Origin: Epiperipatus broadwayi
Taxonomy: Eukaryota > Onychophora > Udeonychophora > Euonychophora > Peripatidae
Length of the DNA: 64,000 bases
Direction: 5' to 3'
Assembly: GCA_028023455.1 (NCBI GenBank)
Contig: JAQFVV010006215.1
Span: forward strand, 10,768,524 to 10,832,523
Made by a program: the position numbers and the translations under genes. A model generated the notes under the pieces. It was not told where the DNA came from. It saw nothing but the letters and a program-made list of their open reading frames with translations, and made no database searches. Below, one piece after another: positions 10,321 to 20,106 of the stretch (the stretch's first letter is position 1; every line of letters starts with the position of its first letter).

Positions 10321-13300
10321 TAACCTAGTAAAGAAGATAAAGATTCCTAATAAACAAAATCCATCCGGAAGGCCTCAAAACTTCCGCCTACGCTTTTTAT
10401 AGGCCGGGTAATCAATTTTATCTTACCTAAATATAATAATAATAATAGCCCTACGTTAGGTTAGTTCTATAATAATTCAGCTACAGCGATATGCAGTTCA
10501 GACAGAGATAGAATTTTAAAAAAATATCATTAATAAAATAAATTTAAAAAGAAATTTATTAATAAACTACCATTCTTTCTCTGTCCAAAACACATTCTCT
10601 GGGCTGTAAGTACGTGCACTGTTCGACAATGATGATGATGATTTTTCGTGTCATTGTTAGTATTACTGACTAAAACAAAATATTCATTAATTTGCCAATA
10701 TGATCTCAATATTTTTGGTTATTATACAATTATATGTTTCAATCTCTTAAGCCATGCCACGCTTGTAATATTGATCTGAATTTGATCAATTATTAATTTA
10801 AGAGCACTTATAATAATGACACTAATCTCAGGGTTCTCTGTTATAATTAAGAAAATTTCTCGGCAGTATTGTGTTGTCGCATATGACTGACATTCTGGTC
10901 GGCTGTAGGAAATATTTACCTTATTTAAATTCCAGGTGTCTTCATCCACACATTAACTATTATAATACTTAATGAGATGATAACCATATTCAATAACAAC
11001 GCATAATTTTGAATAATAAAGCCTTTTAAATCCAGAATCTCAGTCGGAATGATGAAAAGACAAGGGTGCTTTTGTGTCCTTCCATTATCCATGACAACAC
11101 AATAATTTAACTAAGATTTATTACTTAGACACTTCCTTAAATGGGTATTTAACAATGTGCAACCAAAGATAGTAGTTTGGGAATAAAGTGATTTTACACA
11201 CATATAAAAAAAATAAAATGTCTTGGTCTGAAGTCTTCAATTCCATAAATAATTCTTACTAAAATATAATATAATGAAATATTTTGATCTGCTTACAATT
11301 GTCTATCTGGTGTTTTGGATTTAAGATTTCATAAATGATTTTGGACTCAAGAAAGTATTGCAAGTATTATGCAAATACTCTTTTATTTCGCACATAAGAA
11401 AAATGACTCAAAACAACTTGTAACAAAACGATAATTTATTATTAAATTATAACAAAATTCTAATTTATTATTATTATTTAACAGAAATATCTTTTATGAT
11501 TAACATAATAAACAAACATATACAATTTATTCGATCCCATATGGATAAAACAAAATATACCTAATATTAATTCGTCTATACTTTTAGACTTGGATTCGAA
11601 CTACTTCTTCATCTTATTTTTACATTTATGCAAATTGAATACAACAGAATAAATAGTATTATCGATACCTCAACTCATCCGTTTAGTGTATCTTTTATGA
11701 ACGGTTACTTAAATTTATTGACTAACGATCTGTTTTAAAACAAAATAGTCTAATTCTAGGCAATGCGTACAAACGATTTTTATTATCATATCTTTAATTA
11801 AATGATAGTTTTTATTTAGATAACTTATTATAATTTATGGGTTACGTATCAGAAGTTACACTTATTATTTTAATGTTTACCTTATTAACAACTGAAGTTG
11901 TTATACACTGTTTTTCTCAGTATAAGTTATATTGTGAGTGCTACTTAATCATTAACCTGAATTAAACTTAGTATTTGAACCCTCTATTGGCAAATAAAAA
12001 TTTTTAAATTACACAATTTTAAAACTTACTCTCTCCATTGACTTACGTGTGGATTACCAGTACTATTCCGTCGCACAATTCAGACATTGATCATATATAC
12101 TAGCACGCTATTAATACTAAATGGAGCTTGAGGAATTAACCTCCAATATACCCGTTATCTTGCCATAACTTTCTAAACAAACACAATATTCAACACCTTC
12201 CGTGGTGGAATTATCTCTATTTTCTCATGAGGAATAAGGAATAACACCGAAGGGCTGTAGAGTTAACTACTATATTAAATAGTTTGGTGGGTCCTTGCCT
12301 CTTAATTGGGCATAATAGGAACACACACCAAATATAATCCTCTCCTGGGATTTTAACTAATGAAATACACTAAATACTATATAAAGTACTGATCGTCCTA
12401 ACTATGAGAAGCGATCACTTGGGTTATAAACATACCCGAATACTAGATTTATCTATTCCCCTCATGGAAAATAAAGCTTTTGGGGAGATTATTTTCTATC
12501 CCACAAAATAGATACATTACAATTATTACTTAGGCGCATATTAAGCCTATACCGATGCGATATCGGGCAAGACAAGCAAATACACTAATTACACTAAATT
12601 TATGTTCCGGGGTATACTTAGATCAGCGTCTGATATCAATGGATATCACAGAATACAATAATAATTTTCACTTTTGCCAAAGAAACATTCAACAAATAAT
12701 AAGAAGTATAGTATTTTGAACTAAACTAAGTGAATGCGTTAATAAAGAATAATTGGGAATAAGTTCCTTAATTAACATAGTATAAATTTGTTTCATACTT
12801 TCAATAAGTAATATTTTGTATAGCACTTCTCTTTAATTACTTCTAATAATTTTAACTAGATATTTTGCCTATTGAGTATCTAAATTTTTATTCTTTTACG
12901 CATCTAACATCTAAATTTATACTCATAACTGCATGTCATAAGTAAACACATTTTATAAAATAAAATTTTTTTTTTTCATGTCAAATATAAATTTAACCTA
13001 GAATAATTACGTGAAAACATACCTTTATGATTACAAGGTCATTTAAATATTATTTGAATATCCAGCCTTTAACCTGCTGATATAAAAAAAATACACATAA
13101 TTTTACAGATTAGTAAAAAAAAAAAAAAAACATTACTTAACAAGTGCTTATAATATCACTAAAAAAAATGTTTTCCGTTGGGCACTTTATCCAGATGAAG
13201 AACTTGATCCATTCGTAGTTCACGAAGCAAATTTAAAACAAGAAACACATTTTATTATTTCATTTATAAAAGGTTGCCTTCATTCTGGTGCACTTAATAG

Positions 13301-14868
13301 TAGGCAAAGAAAACATAGCAGCGTGGATTTTAATTCTTTCTTGAATTAACTGCTATAATTATGGGATCCAAGAAAACAATACATATTTTAACGTAGACGA
13401 ATATTTTATTCTAAACGATAACACACATATATACAATTCTTTTCATTTTACTATTGGCGATACGTATCATTTTTAGCTAGCTGGCTTATGAATAAAAGCA
13501 TGCGCGAATTTTTCCAAAATATTATTTTTATTGACTGCAGCTGACTTACGTGGATATAAAGTTTTATGACTCCAATGGATGTATAATATAACATATTATT
13601 TTATAGTTATAATTAAGTCACTAATGTTTATAGTTTTTATTCCTACTTTAGGAATTGTAATTTTTCTTTAATACTGAATTCTCCGTAAATGCACACATAC
13701 AAATTTTCCGATATTTGCCTTGAGAAAATTTATATTTCTTTTTAAAAAATATACAGGTGCATAAGTAAATATCATTTATTATTTATATTATTTCTCGATA
13801 ATTTTCAGTGAATAAAACAGATTTTAACGTGGGGAACTTGCATTATTTTCTAAAGCAGACAATTTCTGTTAGAAAGAGCGCGAAACTTTTTGGTTAACTT
13901 TCCTTGGCTTTTATAATATGTCTTTTAATTCTAATTTTTCTTTTATACCATGAAAAGATTGTTAAATAAGGTAATGTTAACAAATAATTAATTATTTCTT
14001 GGAAATTACTTATATTGCTTAGTTTAACTATAATGATATTTTCCGTGATCGCTGTAGTCAATACGGTGATCTCGAACTTTAGCATAAGATAGCACATTTT
14101 GAGTATAAAAAGCTTTAAAATAGGTAGAGCAATAGAAGCTTATGGATGTCCTATCAAAATATTTTAGCTAGACATGATATTGTTAAAATGTTACTTGAAT
14201 TTATATTTATTTCTGCAATAAAAAATATAAAAATTTGTTACCGAATTTCAGCACTGCTTCCTCTTGTAAAACTTATGTCAGACTAGATTTTCTACAAAGT
14301 TTCGCGGTCTTCTTTTAGCGACCTCTGACAGAAAAATTGTTATTTAATTATACATAAACAAAGGAAAGGAAAAAAAAAACTTATTACAGTTATATATTTC
14401 TGTATGATTTAAATGGATTACAAGATGATTTGACAACTAATGAAAAATAATAAATATCTTTAACTAATAATGCTTATTAGTGATGTATAATTCTGTATAC
14501 ATTATTATCTAAATAATTTTTAAAAAATTATCAGAAGTTACTGTGCTTTATGATAAGACACTCATCTACTCTCCCCTCTACCCATCCAAAATCAATTACT
14601 GTTTATGAGATGTGCTTTTATACTATATTAAAGTGCTCTTATTTGTAATAATTTTAACTAAATTATTTATGCTCTTCTTCAAAATGACATTTGGATTACC
14701 AAATTTATTAGTTATTTGCTTAAAACACGTTACAGTGAGTAAATAGCATACTTTATTAATCACTTAATATTATTATTATTTTACTTTTTATTTCCTAGAA
14801 AAGGATTGCATTGTTTTCCTGTAGGAAATAATGCTAGACAAACCAAGTGTCAATAACACTAGGTTACA
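10319..14868. mobile_element. Possible 4.5 kb TSTAAC...GTTACA element, no genes
   Basis: The left end (10319, TCTAACCTAGT) and the right end (14868) are inverted copies differing at one of the first eleven positions, and both abut (TA)n tracts with ATAT on each side. This is the same style of terminus as the H elements below. Inside there is no reverse transcriptase, transposase or long open frame; the part at about 12030-12600 is markedly less AT-rich. It may be a large noncoding LTR-like or terminal-inverted-repeat unit, or chance agreement of short ends; I favour the former weakly. Confidence 0.4.
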
Positions 14869-14886
14869 ATATATATATATATATAT

Positions 14887-15030
14887 CAAAGTACTACAGT
14901 TTAATTGATAAGTATCAAAGTGCCTCCCTCACAACTTTGACACAAATCATTTAATGAAAGTATATTAATAATTTTTATTAGTTAGTCATTAAACTAGAGA
15001 TTATCCATTAATGAATATATTTCTGCAATG

Positions 15031-15032
<2 letters not shown>
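14887..15032 (-). repeat. R1 repeat, minus-strand partial copy
   Basis: Reverse complement of 8411-8553, about 140 bases with few differences (AATGAAAGTATATTAATAAT and CTAGAGATTATCC landmarks). It is bounded on both sides by (TA)n tracts and lies head to head with the plus-strand R1 copy that begins at 15103. Confidence 0.8.

Positions 15033-15037
<5 letters not shown>

Positions 15038-15102
<65 letters not shown>
15038..15102. repeat. (TA)n microsatellite between two R1 copies
   Basis: About 65 bases of TA repeats, separating oppositely oriented R1 copies. Confidence 0.95.
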
Positions 15103-15103
<1 letters not shown>

Positions 15104-15136
15104 TGAACAATGATAAGGATATGTATAAGAGAATAT

Positions 15137-15187
15137 GATCTGGCCCAGCTGATGAGTGCTGCTTCAGCATCGAATGTACATCTAGGG
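15137..15187 (+). ncRNA. Type I hammerhead-like motif in R1
   Basis: Outer stem I strand GATCT (15137-15141), inner strand GGCCCAG, core CTGATGA (15149-15155), stem II TGCTG/CAGCA (15157-15161 with 15165-15169), then CGAA and TGTACATC with cleavage expected after 15182, and TAGGG pairing with CCC of the upstream strand. One A of GAAA appears lost and a T is bulged before C11.1. The AGATC partner of the outer stem, present in the other R1 copies, is absent beyond the hAT insertion. Probably inactive, but the architecture is clear. Confidence 0.65.
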
Positions 15188-15856
15188 CAGTGATGGTGAA
15201 CCTTTTTGAGAAGTGGGTGAAATTTTGTTCATTATTTTTTTAGTACTACCTTGTGGGTCACTAAGTCAGTGGCGTCATTTGGAAAGGGGGAGGAGAGGAT
15301 GGTTAAAAACTACTTTTCTTTGGTTCTCACTTTTAAAATCCTCTAAAAAGTTTACATTTCCTTTTTGTTTTACAACTTTTACTTTTGCAAGTGAAGAGCA
15401 AAAAATAAAGATCGATGAGAAACTTTAATTAAAAAACATAATAATAATGTTGAATTATTAAACACTTCTAGATGCATGTGACGAGGCTGCCATTTAGTTC
15501 AGCACTATTACATCCCCGAGCTGGTACATCTCCCCATTTTACGATGCAACGAATATGTATGCATATCAAGTTTATGACTAACTGTCATGAGTCATACATG
15601 CTTCATGAAAAAAGGATGAAACACGATGTTTTATGGCCTTATATGTCATACCCAGGTGCAGTGATACGATAAAATATCAGATAGACAATGTCCACTTGGA
15701 AATATTTTTTTTATAAATTTGACATTAGATATATATACTTTATTTTTTTAATATTTTTGATTGTCTGTTCTTTCTTTTATGAAATAAAAAATAAGTTTAT
15801 AAAAATCAATGCATGGGTCAATGTCTGACCCATGGATCATAGGTTTGCCATCACTG
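15188..15856. mobile_element. hAT-type nonautonomous DNA transposon
   Basis: 669 bp. Terminal inverted repeats start CAGTGATGG on both sides and extend to about 16 bases with two differences (CAGTGATGGTGAACCT and CAGTGATGGCAAACCT). It is flanked by a perfect 8 bp direct repeat ATCTAGGG (15180-15187 and 15857-15864), the hallmark of hAT target duplication. CAGTG...CACTG ends with GAACCT are typical of hAT elements. Two open frames inside (15213-15428 and 15472-15672) resemble no transposase I know, so I call it a nonautonomous element. It landed in stem I of the R1 hammerhead. Confidence 0.88.
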
Positions 15857-16069
15857 ATCTAGGGGATGTTAAAAGCAGATACAAATCATCCCTATCTTAT
15901 GTGATAATGATATAGTGAAAATTATACTACCGAAATATTATTCATTATTGAAAAATCTCTAGTCTAATGAATGAATGACTAATAAAAATTATTAATATAC
16001 TTTCATCAAGAGATTTGTGTCAAAGTTATGAGAATATTACATTGACACATCAATTAAACTGTGCTACTT

Positions 16070-16071
16070 AT

Positions 16072-16141
<70 letters not shown>
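16070..16141. repeat. (CA)/(TA)n microsatellite
   Basis: A CA-rich start followed by about 65 bases of TA, directly after the end of R1 and before the PLE family D tail. Confidence 0.95.
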
Positions 16142-16146
<5 letters not shown>

Positions 16147-16225
16147 AATAGCTAATGTTTCAGTACAATAACAAGTACTTTTCTCAGAGTTCATTATTGT
16201 ACTGAAACATCAGCTATTTAGCTAT
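16142..16225. mobile_element. Head-to-head 3' tails of PLE family D
   Basis: Two short inverted copies: minus-strand tail 16142-16196 and plus-strand tail about 16189-16225, sharing GTACTGAAACAT-AGCTATTTA. Read on the minus strand, CTGAGAA - A - AGTAC/GTACT hairpin (16175-16179 with 16162-16166) - GAAAC (16157-16161) is the same layout as the other PLE tails. No coding part remains. The plus copy has lost the first half of its hairpin. Family assignment rests on the tail motif alone. Confidence 0.55.
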
Positions 16226-16297
16226 TATATTTTTGTTACATAAAAGCTCCCAAAAATAATACTATGAATTCATCCTTTATCCATAAGAATATTAGAA

Positions 16298-16299
<2 letters not shown>
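16226..16299. other. Short unassigned spacer
   Basis: Unique-looking sequence between the family D tails and the next (TA)n tract (16300-16344). Nothing recognised. Confidence 0.5.
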
Positions 16300-16344
<45 letters not shown>

Positions 16345-16348
<4 letters not shown>

Positions 16349-16620
16349 ATATGTGTAAGAGAATGTGGACAAATTGATGAGTGCTGTTTTGGCATAAAAT
16401 GTATATATCTTAGGGATTATAGATCATTTTCACATATCTTTGGTTATATGCTTATAATTACATATTACATCCTTCCACAAGGTGTTAAAAGTGGATAGAA
16501 ATCAGTCCCTAACGTGCATGAGAGTGATGTAGTGAAATTACATTACATAAATGTTATTTATTACTGAATAATCTCTAGTCTAATGAAGGATTAATAAAAA
16601 TTATTAATATGATTTTATAG
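16345..16620 (+). repeat. R1 repeat, second plus-strand copy
   Basis: It starts at a (TA)n tract with ATGTGTAAGAGAATGTG, continues through the hammerhead segment, CACATATCTTTGG, GTGTTAAAAGTGGATAG, AATCTCTAGTCTAATGA, and stops at AATTATTAATATG, so the last roughly 90 bases of the unit are missing. This copy shows the uninterrupted sequence after the cleavage site (TTAGGG...AGATC) that the hAT insertion split in the neighbouring copy. Confidence 0.75.
16374..16425 (+). ncRNA. Decayed hammerhead-like motif in R1 copy 2
   Basis: Core TTGATGA (C3 to T), stem II TGCT/GGCA with a wobble, AAA in place of GAA, stem III region ATGTATATAT, C at 16409 as expected cleavage base, then TTAGGG and AGATC (16421-16425). 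The upstream GATCT strand has decayed. Together with the copy at 15137 it allows a consensus with every core residue present. Confidence 0.5.
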
Positions 16621-16751
16621 TTTGTATTTTAGATATGTAAAGCCTGAATGTTTATGTAAAGCTTTTTATGGAGATGTTCAAAATGTGTACTGTTTGTTAA
16701 TGGGTATAGTGAGTACCATGATCAGTATTAATGCAATGATTGTAAAAAAAA

Positions 16752-17052
16752 CTAATTATCACATGATCATCATTTCATATGCTTGCTCATAACTGTTATT
16801 AAAACAGGCAAAACTCTCCACGCAGTAGTGCCACTCAATGCAAACCAGAATAATCAATGGATGCCAGAAGGCTTGTGTTCTCAGATTCAAGGCTCCTTGC
16901 TGAAAAAGCCACAAGTTAGAAATTAGTCTGGGGATATTGGATGAGTAGGCACTAGATATGGTATGCACAAACCTTCTGGCATCCATTGACTACTCTGGAT
17001 TGCACTAGGTGGCACCACTGTATGGGAAGTTTTGCCTGTTTTGATAATTGTA
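16752..17052. repeat. Family G repeat, inverted pair
   Basis: The left part (about 16752-16880) and the right part (about 16970-17052) are inverted copies of the same segment (AACAGGCAAAACT..., AGTGCCAC, CCAGAAGG), and between them lies one ribozyme-bearing segment in the plus orientation. It is another dispersed member of the 53.3-55.2 kb array family, rearranged into a fold-back. Noncoding; the open frame on the minus strand at 16759-16986 is a by-product. Confidence 0.75.
16885..16942 (+). ncRNA. Type I hammerhead-like motif in family G fold-back copy
   Basis: Outer stem I ATTCAA/TTGGAT (16885-16890 with 16937-16942), core CTGAAAA (16900-16906; G8 is A), stem II AGCC...AGTT weak, then GAAAT-TA-GTC (16919-16928) with cleavage expected after 16928 and TGGGGA following. 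The GTC site and outer stem are intact; the core change and weak stem II suggest an inactive copy. Confidence 0.6.
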
Positions 17053-18088
17053 AAAAACTGTAAAAAAGTTTAAAAGTAAGTACATCTGGTCTCATTTTAT
17101 GCGATATATAGGTTCCTCTGAAAACATGCGCAAACGAAATCATGCAAAAATAGACGTAACTTACATTGAAAAAAGGGGGGGGTGCAGTCTGTGATTTTTC
17201 AAAATTTGCATAAAAGCAAAGCACCAACGTAAAATTACTTTACAATTCATGCAAAAAAAAATAAGGAAATAAAATATGACTAATAAAAAATTTCAAATTT
17301 GAAAAAAATTGATACAAGACAAACTTTTTTTAACTATAATATTTAATTTTATTCAAAATAATATATTTTTATACATAATTTACAGTACAGTAATTTACAT
17401 TTTTTTATACACATTTTAATTATTATTGCTATTTTCTGAAAAACACATTCATTTGCAAACTGGTAAAAAATCAGATTCTCACAGAACTAGCGCCAAGTTC
17501 ACTCTCATGTTGTGTTAATGGTTTTCTGTTGACAACATAATTAGTAATTAATTTTTGAGATGATGATTTTATTAATTGTTTATGAACTTAGACTTATGAT
17601 AATAAAAAGACATTTATTCACCACTGCTGGGAAAAATTTAATTAAAACTAACAACTAAAAATTAAATTCTTATTTTTGTCTTTAATTTTTTAATTTTCAA
17701 TTCCGTTTAAAAATCAAATTTCGTTTTTACATCACATTAATTTCAAGTCACCATAAATAATTTTTAAATTGTTAATTACAATTAAAAATCAGATTGTAAT
17801 TTTTAATTGTCAAATTTAATTGTGCCCACTGCTATTACTCACCTTTTAAAAATAAACTTGTGGACACTAAATCATTAATAATTGATTACGTTCTTTTTTA
17901 AACAGCAAAAAACAGAATGTGATTTAAAATGCAAAATTAACACGCACAATGTTTGAACAAATTTACATTATAATCTTGTAAAATGTAATGTGTGTATACA
18001 TAAAATGTGGAAATCATGATTTTAATTTCATTATTGCATAAAATCTTACTATTATAAAGCACTGAAAATATTGAAATTACTAAGATGA
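17053..18088. other. Intronic AT-rich stretch
   Basis: No gene recognised. Around 17085-17235 there is a less AT-rich segment with a run of eight G (17176-17183). The rest is A/T-rich with simple runs. Confidence 0.45.
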
Positions 18089-18183
18089 AAGTCGAATTCC
18101 AATAATGTGCTATTACTTTCAATATAACGTAAGTGCATGAAATTTATTATTTAAAGTAATAGCACATTATCGGAGTTCAACTT
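18089..18183. repeat. Short inverted repeat (about 31 bp arms)
   Basis: Arms 18089-18119 and 18153-18183 are reverse complements with about three differences, spacer 33 bases; shared core AATAATGTGCTATTACTTT and its complement. It could be a small fold-back element; nothing else identifies it. The sequence from 18184 to 18961 shows no recognised feature. Confidence 0.7.
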
Positions 18184-18961
18184 CTGGTGAAACATGAATC
18201 GCGAAACTTCAAAATCGTGTTAAATAAGTCCACGTTAAAAGAGACCCAGGTGTCCTGTCTTTCTTATCATTTTAGAAGCAAATAACTGAAACATTTGTTT
18301 GAGAATTAGTCAGAGTTTGAAGTAGAATATGAATGAAAAAAAAGTCAAACAAATAGAAATAAAAATAAGTTGGAGTTCAAGAAAATACTCAATTTAAGAA
18401 AAAATATCAAATTTAAAATATATATAAATGAAGAAAAGTGTAAGTAAATGAAAGCAAATTTTGATTAACTCACATTTTTCTTTATTTATATTGAATTAAA
18501 ATAAATTATATCAAAGTTAATATACATGTTGTCATTGAGATTTTTTTTGGAAAATTAATAAAATGTGAAGTGTATCCACTAATTTGAATTGCATATTATT
18601 TACTAAAGATTCAAAAAAGTAATCTATGAAAAATAAAATGACTGCACTTATTTTTTAATTTATCATTGTTGAATATATTAAATAAAATCAAAAATTAATA
18701 TAATTAGCAATGCAAATAATTTGTTTAGCAAAAAATAAATTAATTAATTAACAGAAAAAGTATATCAATAAGAAATAATATGTATGCAAAAATGCAAATT
18801 CATTAATGACATTCCAAAAATAAGACCATTCATAGCAACAAGTCTATTACAATGAGCCAATCAATTAAAATGTATATTTCATAAATTATAGTCAGCAACA
18901 AATTTCATATTTCACTATTTTCACACTATACCACTGTATGCCATTATCATATTAATATATA

Positions 18962-19571
18962 TATGTGCTCTGCGCACAGTTAATGAAGCTATTAATAAAT
19001 TGTCAAATTTTTTACTGCCAAGCGCTTTTGGGACAGTCTACAGTCCCATATTCATGGCGAGTTATTCTGTTAATAACTGTAAAACTATGCAAATTTTATG
19101 CAAATTTATATGCAGATGTTACGTGGACCATTTACGAGATAGGGAATAGCAGGCCTCTCTTCTGTTGATTGCCGATGGGTCAGCCGCAATGAAATAAGCT
19201 TCCCTAACTTTATGTTTGGTGTCATTTGTTTCAGAGCAAACAACACTGGCTGTGGTAGGTAGAAAAGCATGTCCAGAGTTTCTTTCGTGTTCGACAAAAA
19301 TCGAATTACCTTCATACTTTGTTTTGGTTTTATTGTAAAGGTATCGGTGTTGAGCTACTCTGGTGGCAATGTTAGTTTTGGTCTCTCCATAATATGTTGC
19401 CATGCAATTTCTTTGGGGGCAGGTAATTTTGTACACAACTTGAGGGGTGAGTTCAGTTTTGATCCTGTCTTTGGTATTATTTATCAGTCTATTGGTGTTG
19501 GGAGGTGAACGGAAAGCGACTTCAAAGTCACATGATAGTTGATTGATAAGGCTTTTAGCTGTAGAGTGAAT
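18962..19571 (-). pseudogene. PLE family C fragment, minus-strand copy
   Basis: On the minus strand an open stretch from about 19571 to 19119 reads a PLE linker (SLINQLSCDFEVAFRSPPN, then TKDRIKTELTPQVVYKITC) into a GIY-YIG domain: VYKITC, Cys pair, YYGET, TRVAQH, a VEHERNSGH segment, VREAYFI glutamate and INRREACYS asparagine. It lacks all reverse transcriptase motifs, so it is 5'-truncated. The 3' end is at about 18962 next to a TA tract. Its tail repeats the hairpin GGGAC/GTCCC but has CAAAAGC in place of CGAAAGC. Confidence 0.85.
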
Positions 19572-20106
19572 GTACCAATAGACTGATAAATAATACCAAA
19601 GACAGGATCAAACCTGAACTCACCCCTCAAGTTGTGTACAAAATTACCTGCCCCCAAAGAAATTGCATAGCAACATATTATGGAGAGACCAAAACTAACA
19701 TTGCCACCAGAGTAGCTCAACACCGATATCTTTACAATAAAACCAAAACAAAGTCTGAAGGTAATTTGATTTTTGTCGAACATGAAAGAAACTCTGGACA
19801 TGCTTTTCTACCTACCACAGCCAGTGTCGTTTGCTCTGTAACAAACGACACCAAACGTAAAGTTAGGAAAGCTTACTTCATTGTGGCTGACCCATCGGCA
19901 ATCAACAGAAGAGAGGCCTGCTATTCCCTATCTCGTAAATGGTCCACGTAACATCTGCATATAAATTTGCATAAAATTTGCATAGTTTTACAGTTATTAA
20001 CAGAATAACTCGCCATGAATATGGGACTGTAGACTGTCCCGAAAGCGCTTGGCAGTAAAAATTTTGACAATTTATTAATAGCTTCATTAACTGTGTGCAG
20101 AACATA
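19572..20106 (+). pseudogene. PLE family C fragment, plus-strand copy
   Basis: Near-identical inverted partner of 18962-19495. The open frame (19634-19951 from the first Met) encodes the same GIY-YIG domain (YKITCPQRNC, YYGETKTNIATRV, VEHERNSGH, VRKAYF, NRREACYS) with several substitutions, including Glu to Lys in the VREAYF segment that normally supplies the metal-binding residue. It is 5'-truncated about 75 bases earlier than its partner. The 3' end abuts (TA)n at 20106. The two copies are head to head, a common PLE insertion outcome. Confidence 0.85.
20011..20055 (+). ncRNA. Hammerhead-like tail of PLE family C
   Basis: GCC (stem I) - ATGAATA - T - GGGAC/GTCCC hairpin (20023-20027 with 20036-20040) - GAAAGCGCTT - GGC, where GCC pairs with GGC. 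Stem III would be the palindrome AGCGCT and the site CTT. Core position 3 is A and position 8 is T, so the 3-8 pair of the hammerhead fold is conserved as A-U. The copy at about 19014-19058 (minus) has the same layout with GAAA changed to AAAA. Confidence 0.5.

Larger units (their letters stand above)
15103..16066 (+). repeat. R1 repeat, near full-length, split by a hAT element
   Basis: Without the hAT insertion and one copy of its target duplication this unit is about 290 bases: hammerhead segment (15121-15187), then after the insertion 15865-16066 with GATAATGATATAGTGAAA, AATCTCTAGTCTAATGA, AATTATTAATATACTTTCAT and CAAAGTTATGAG landmarks, ending AATTAAACTGTGCTAC. It ends in a CA/TA tract. 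It is noncoding. The unit size, dispersal, head-to-tail junction at 8.3 kb and the ribozyme suggest a retrozyme-like or PLE-derived nonautonomous element. Confidence 0.7.

Noticed and set aside
15213-15672. Two open frames in the hAT element as transposase pieces
   Set aside because: No hAT dimerisation or RNase H-like motif is visible and the element is only 669 bp.
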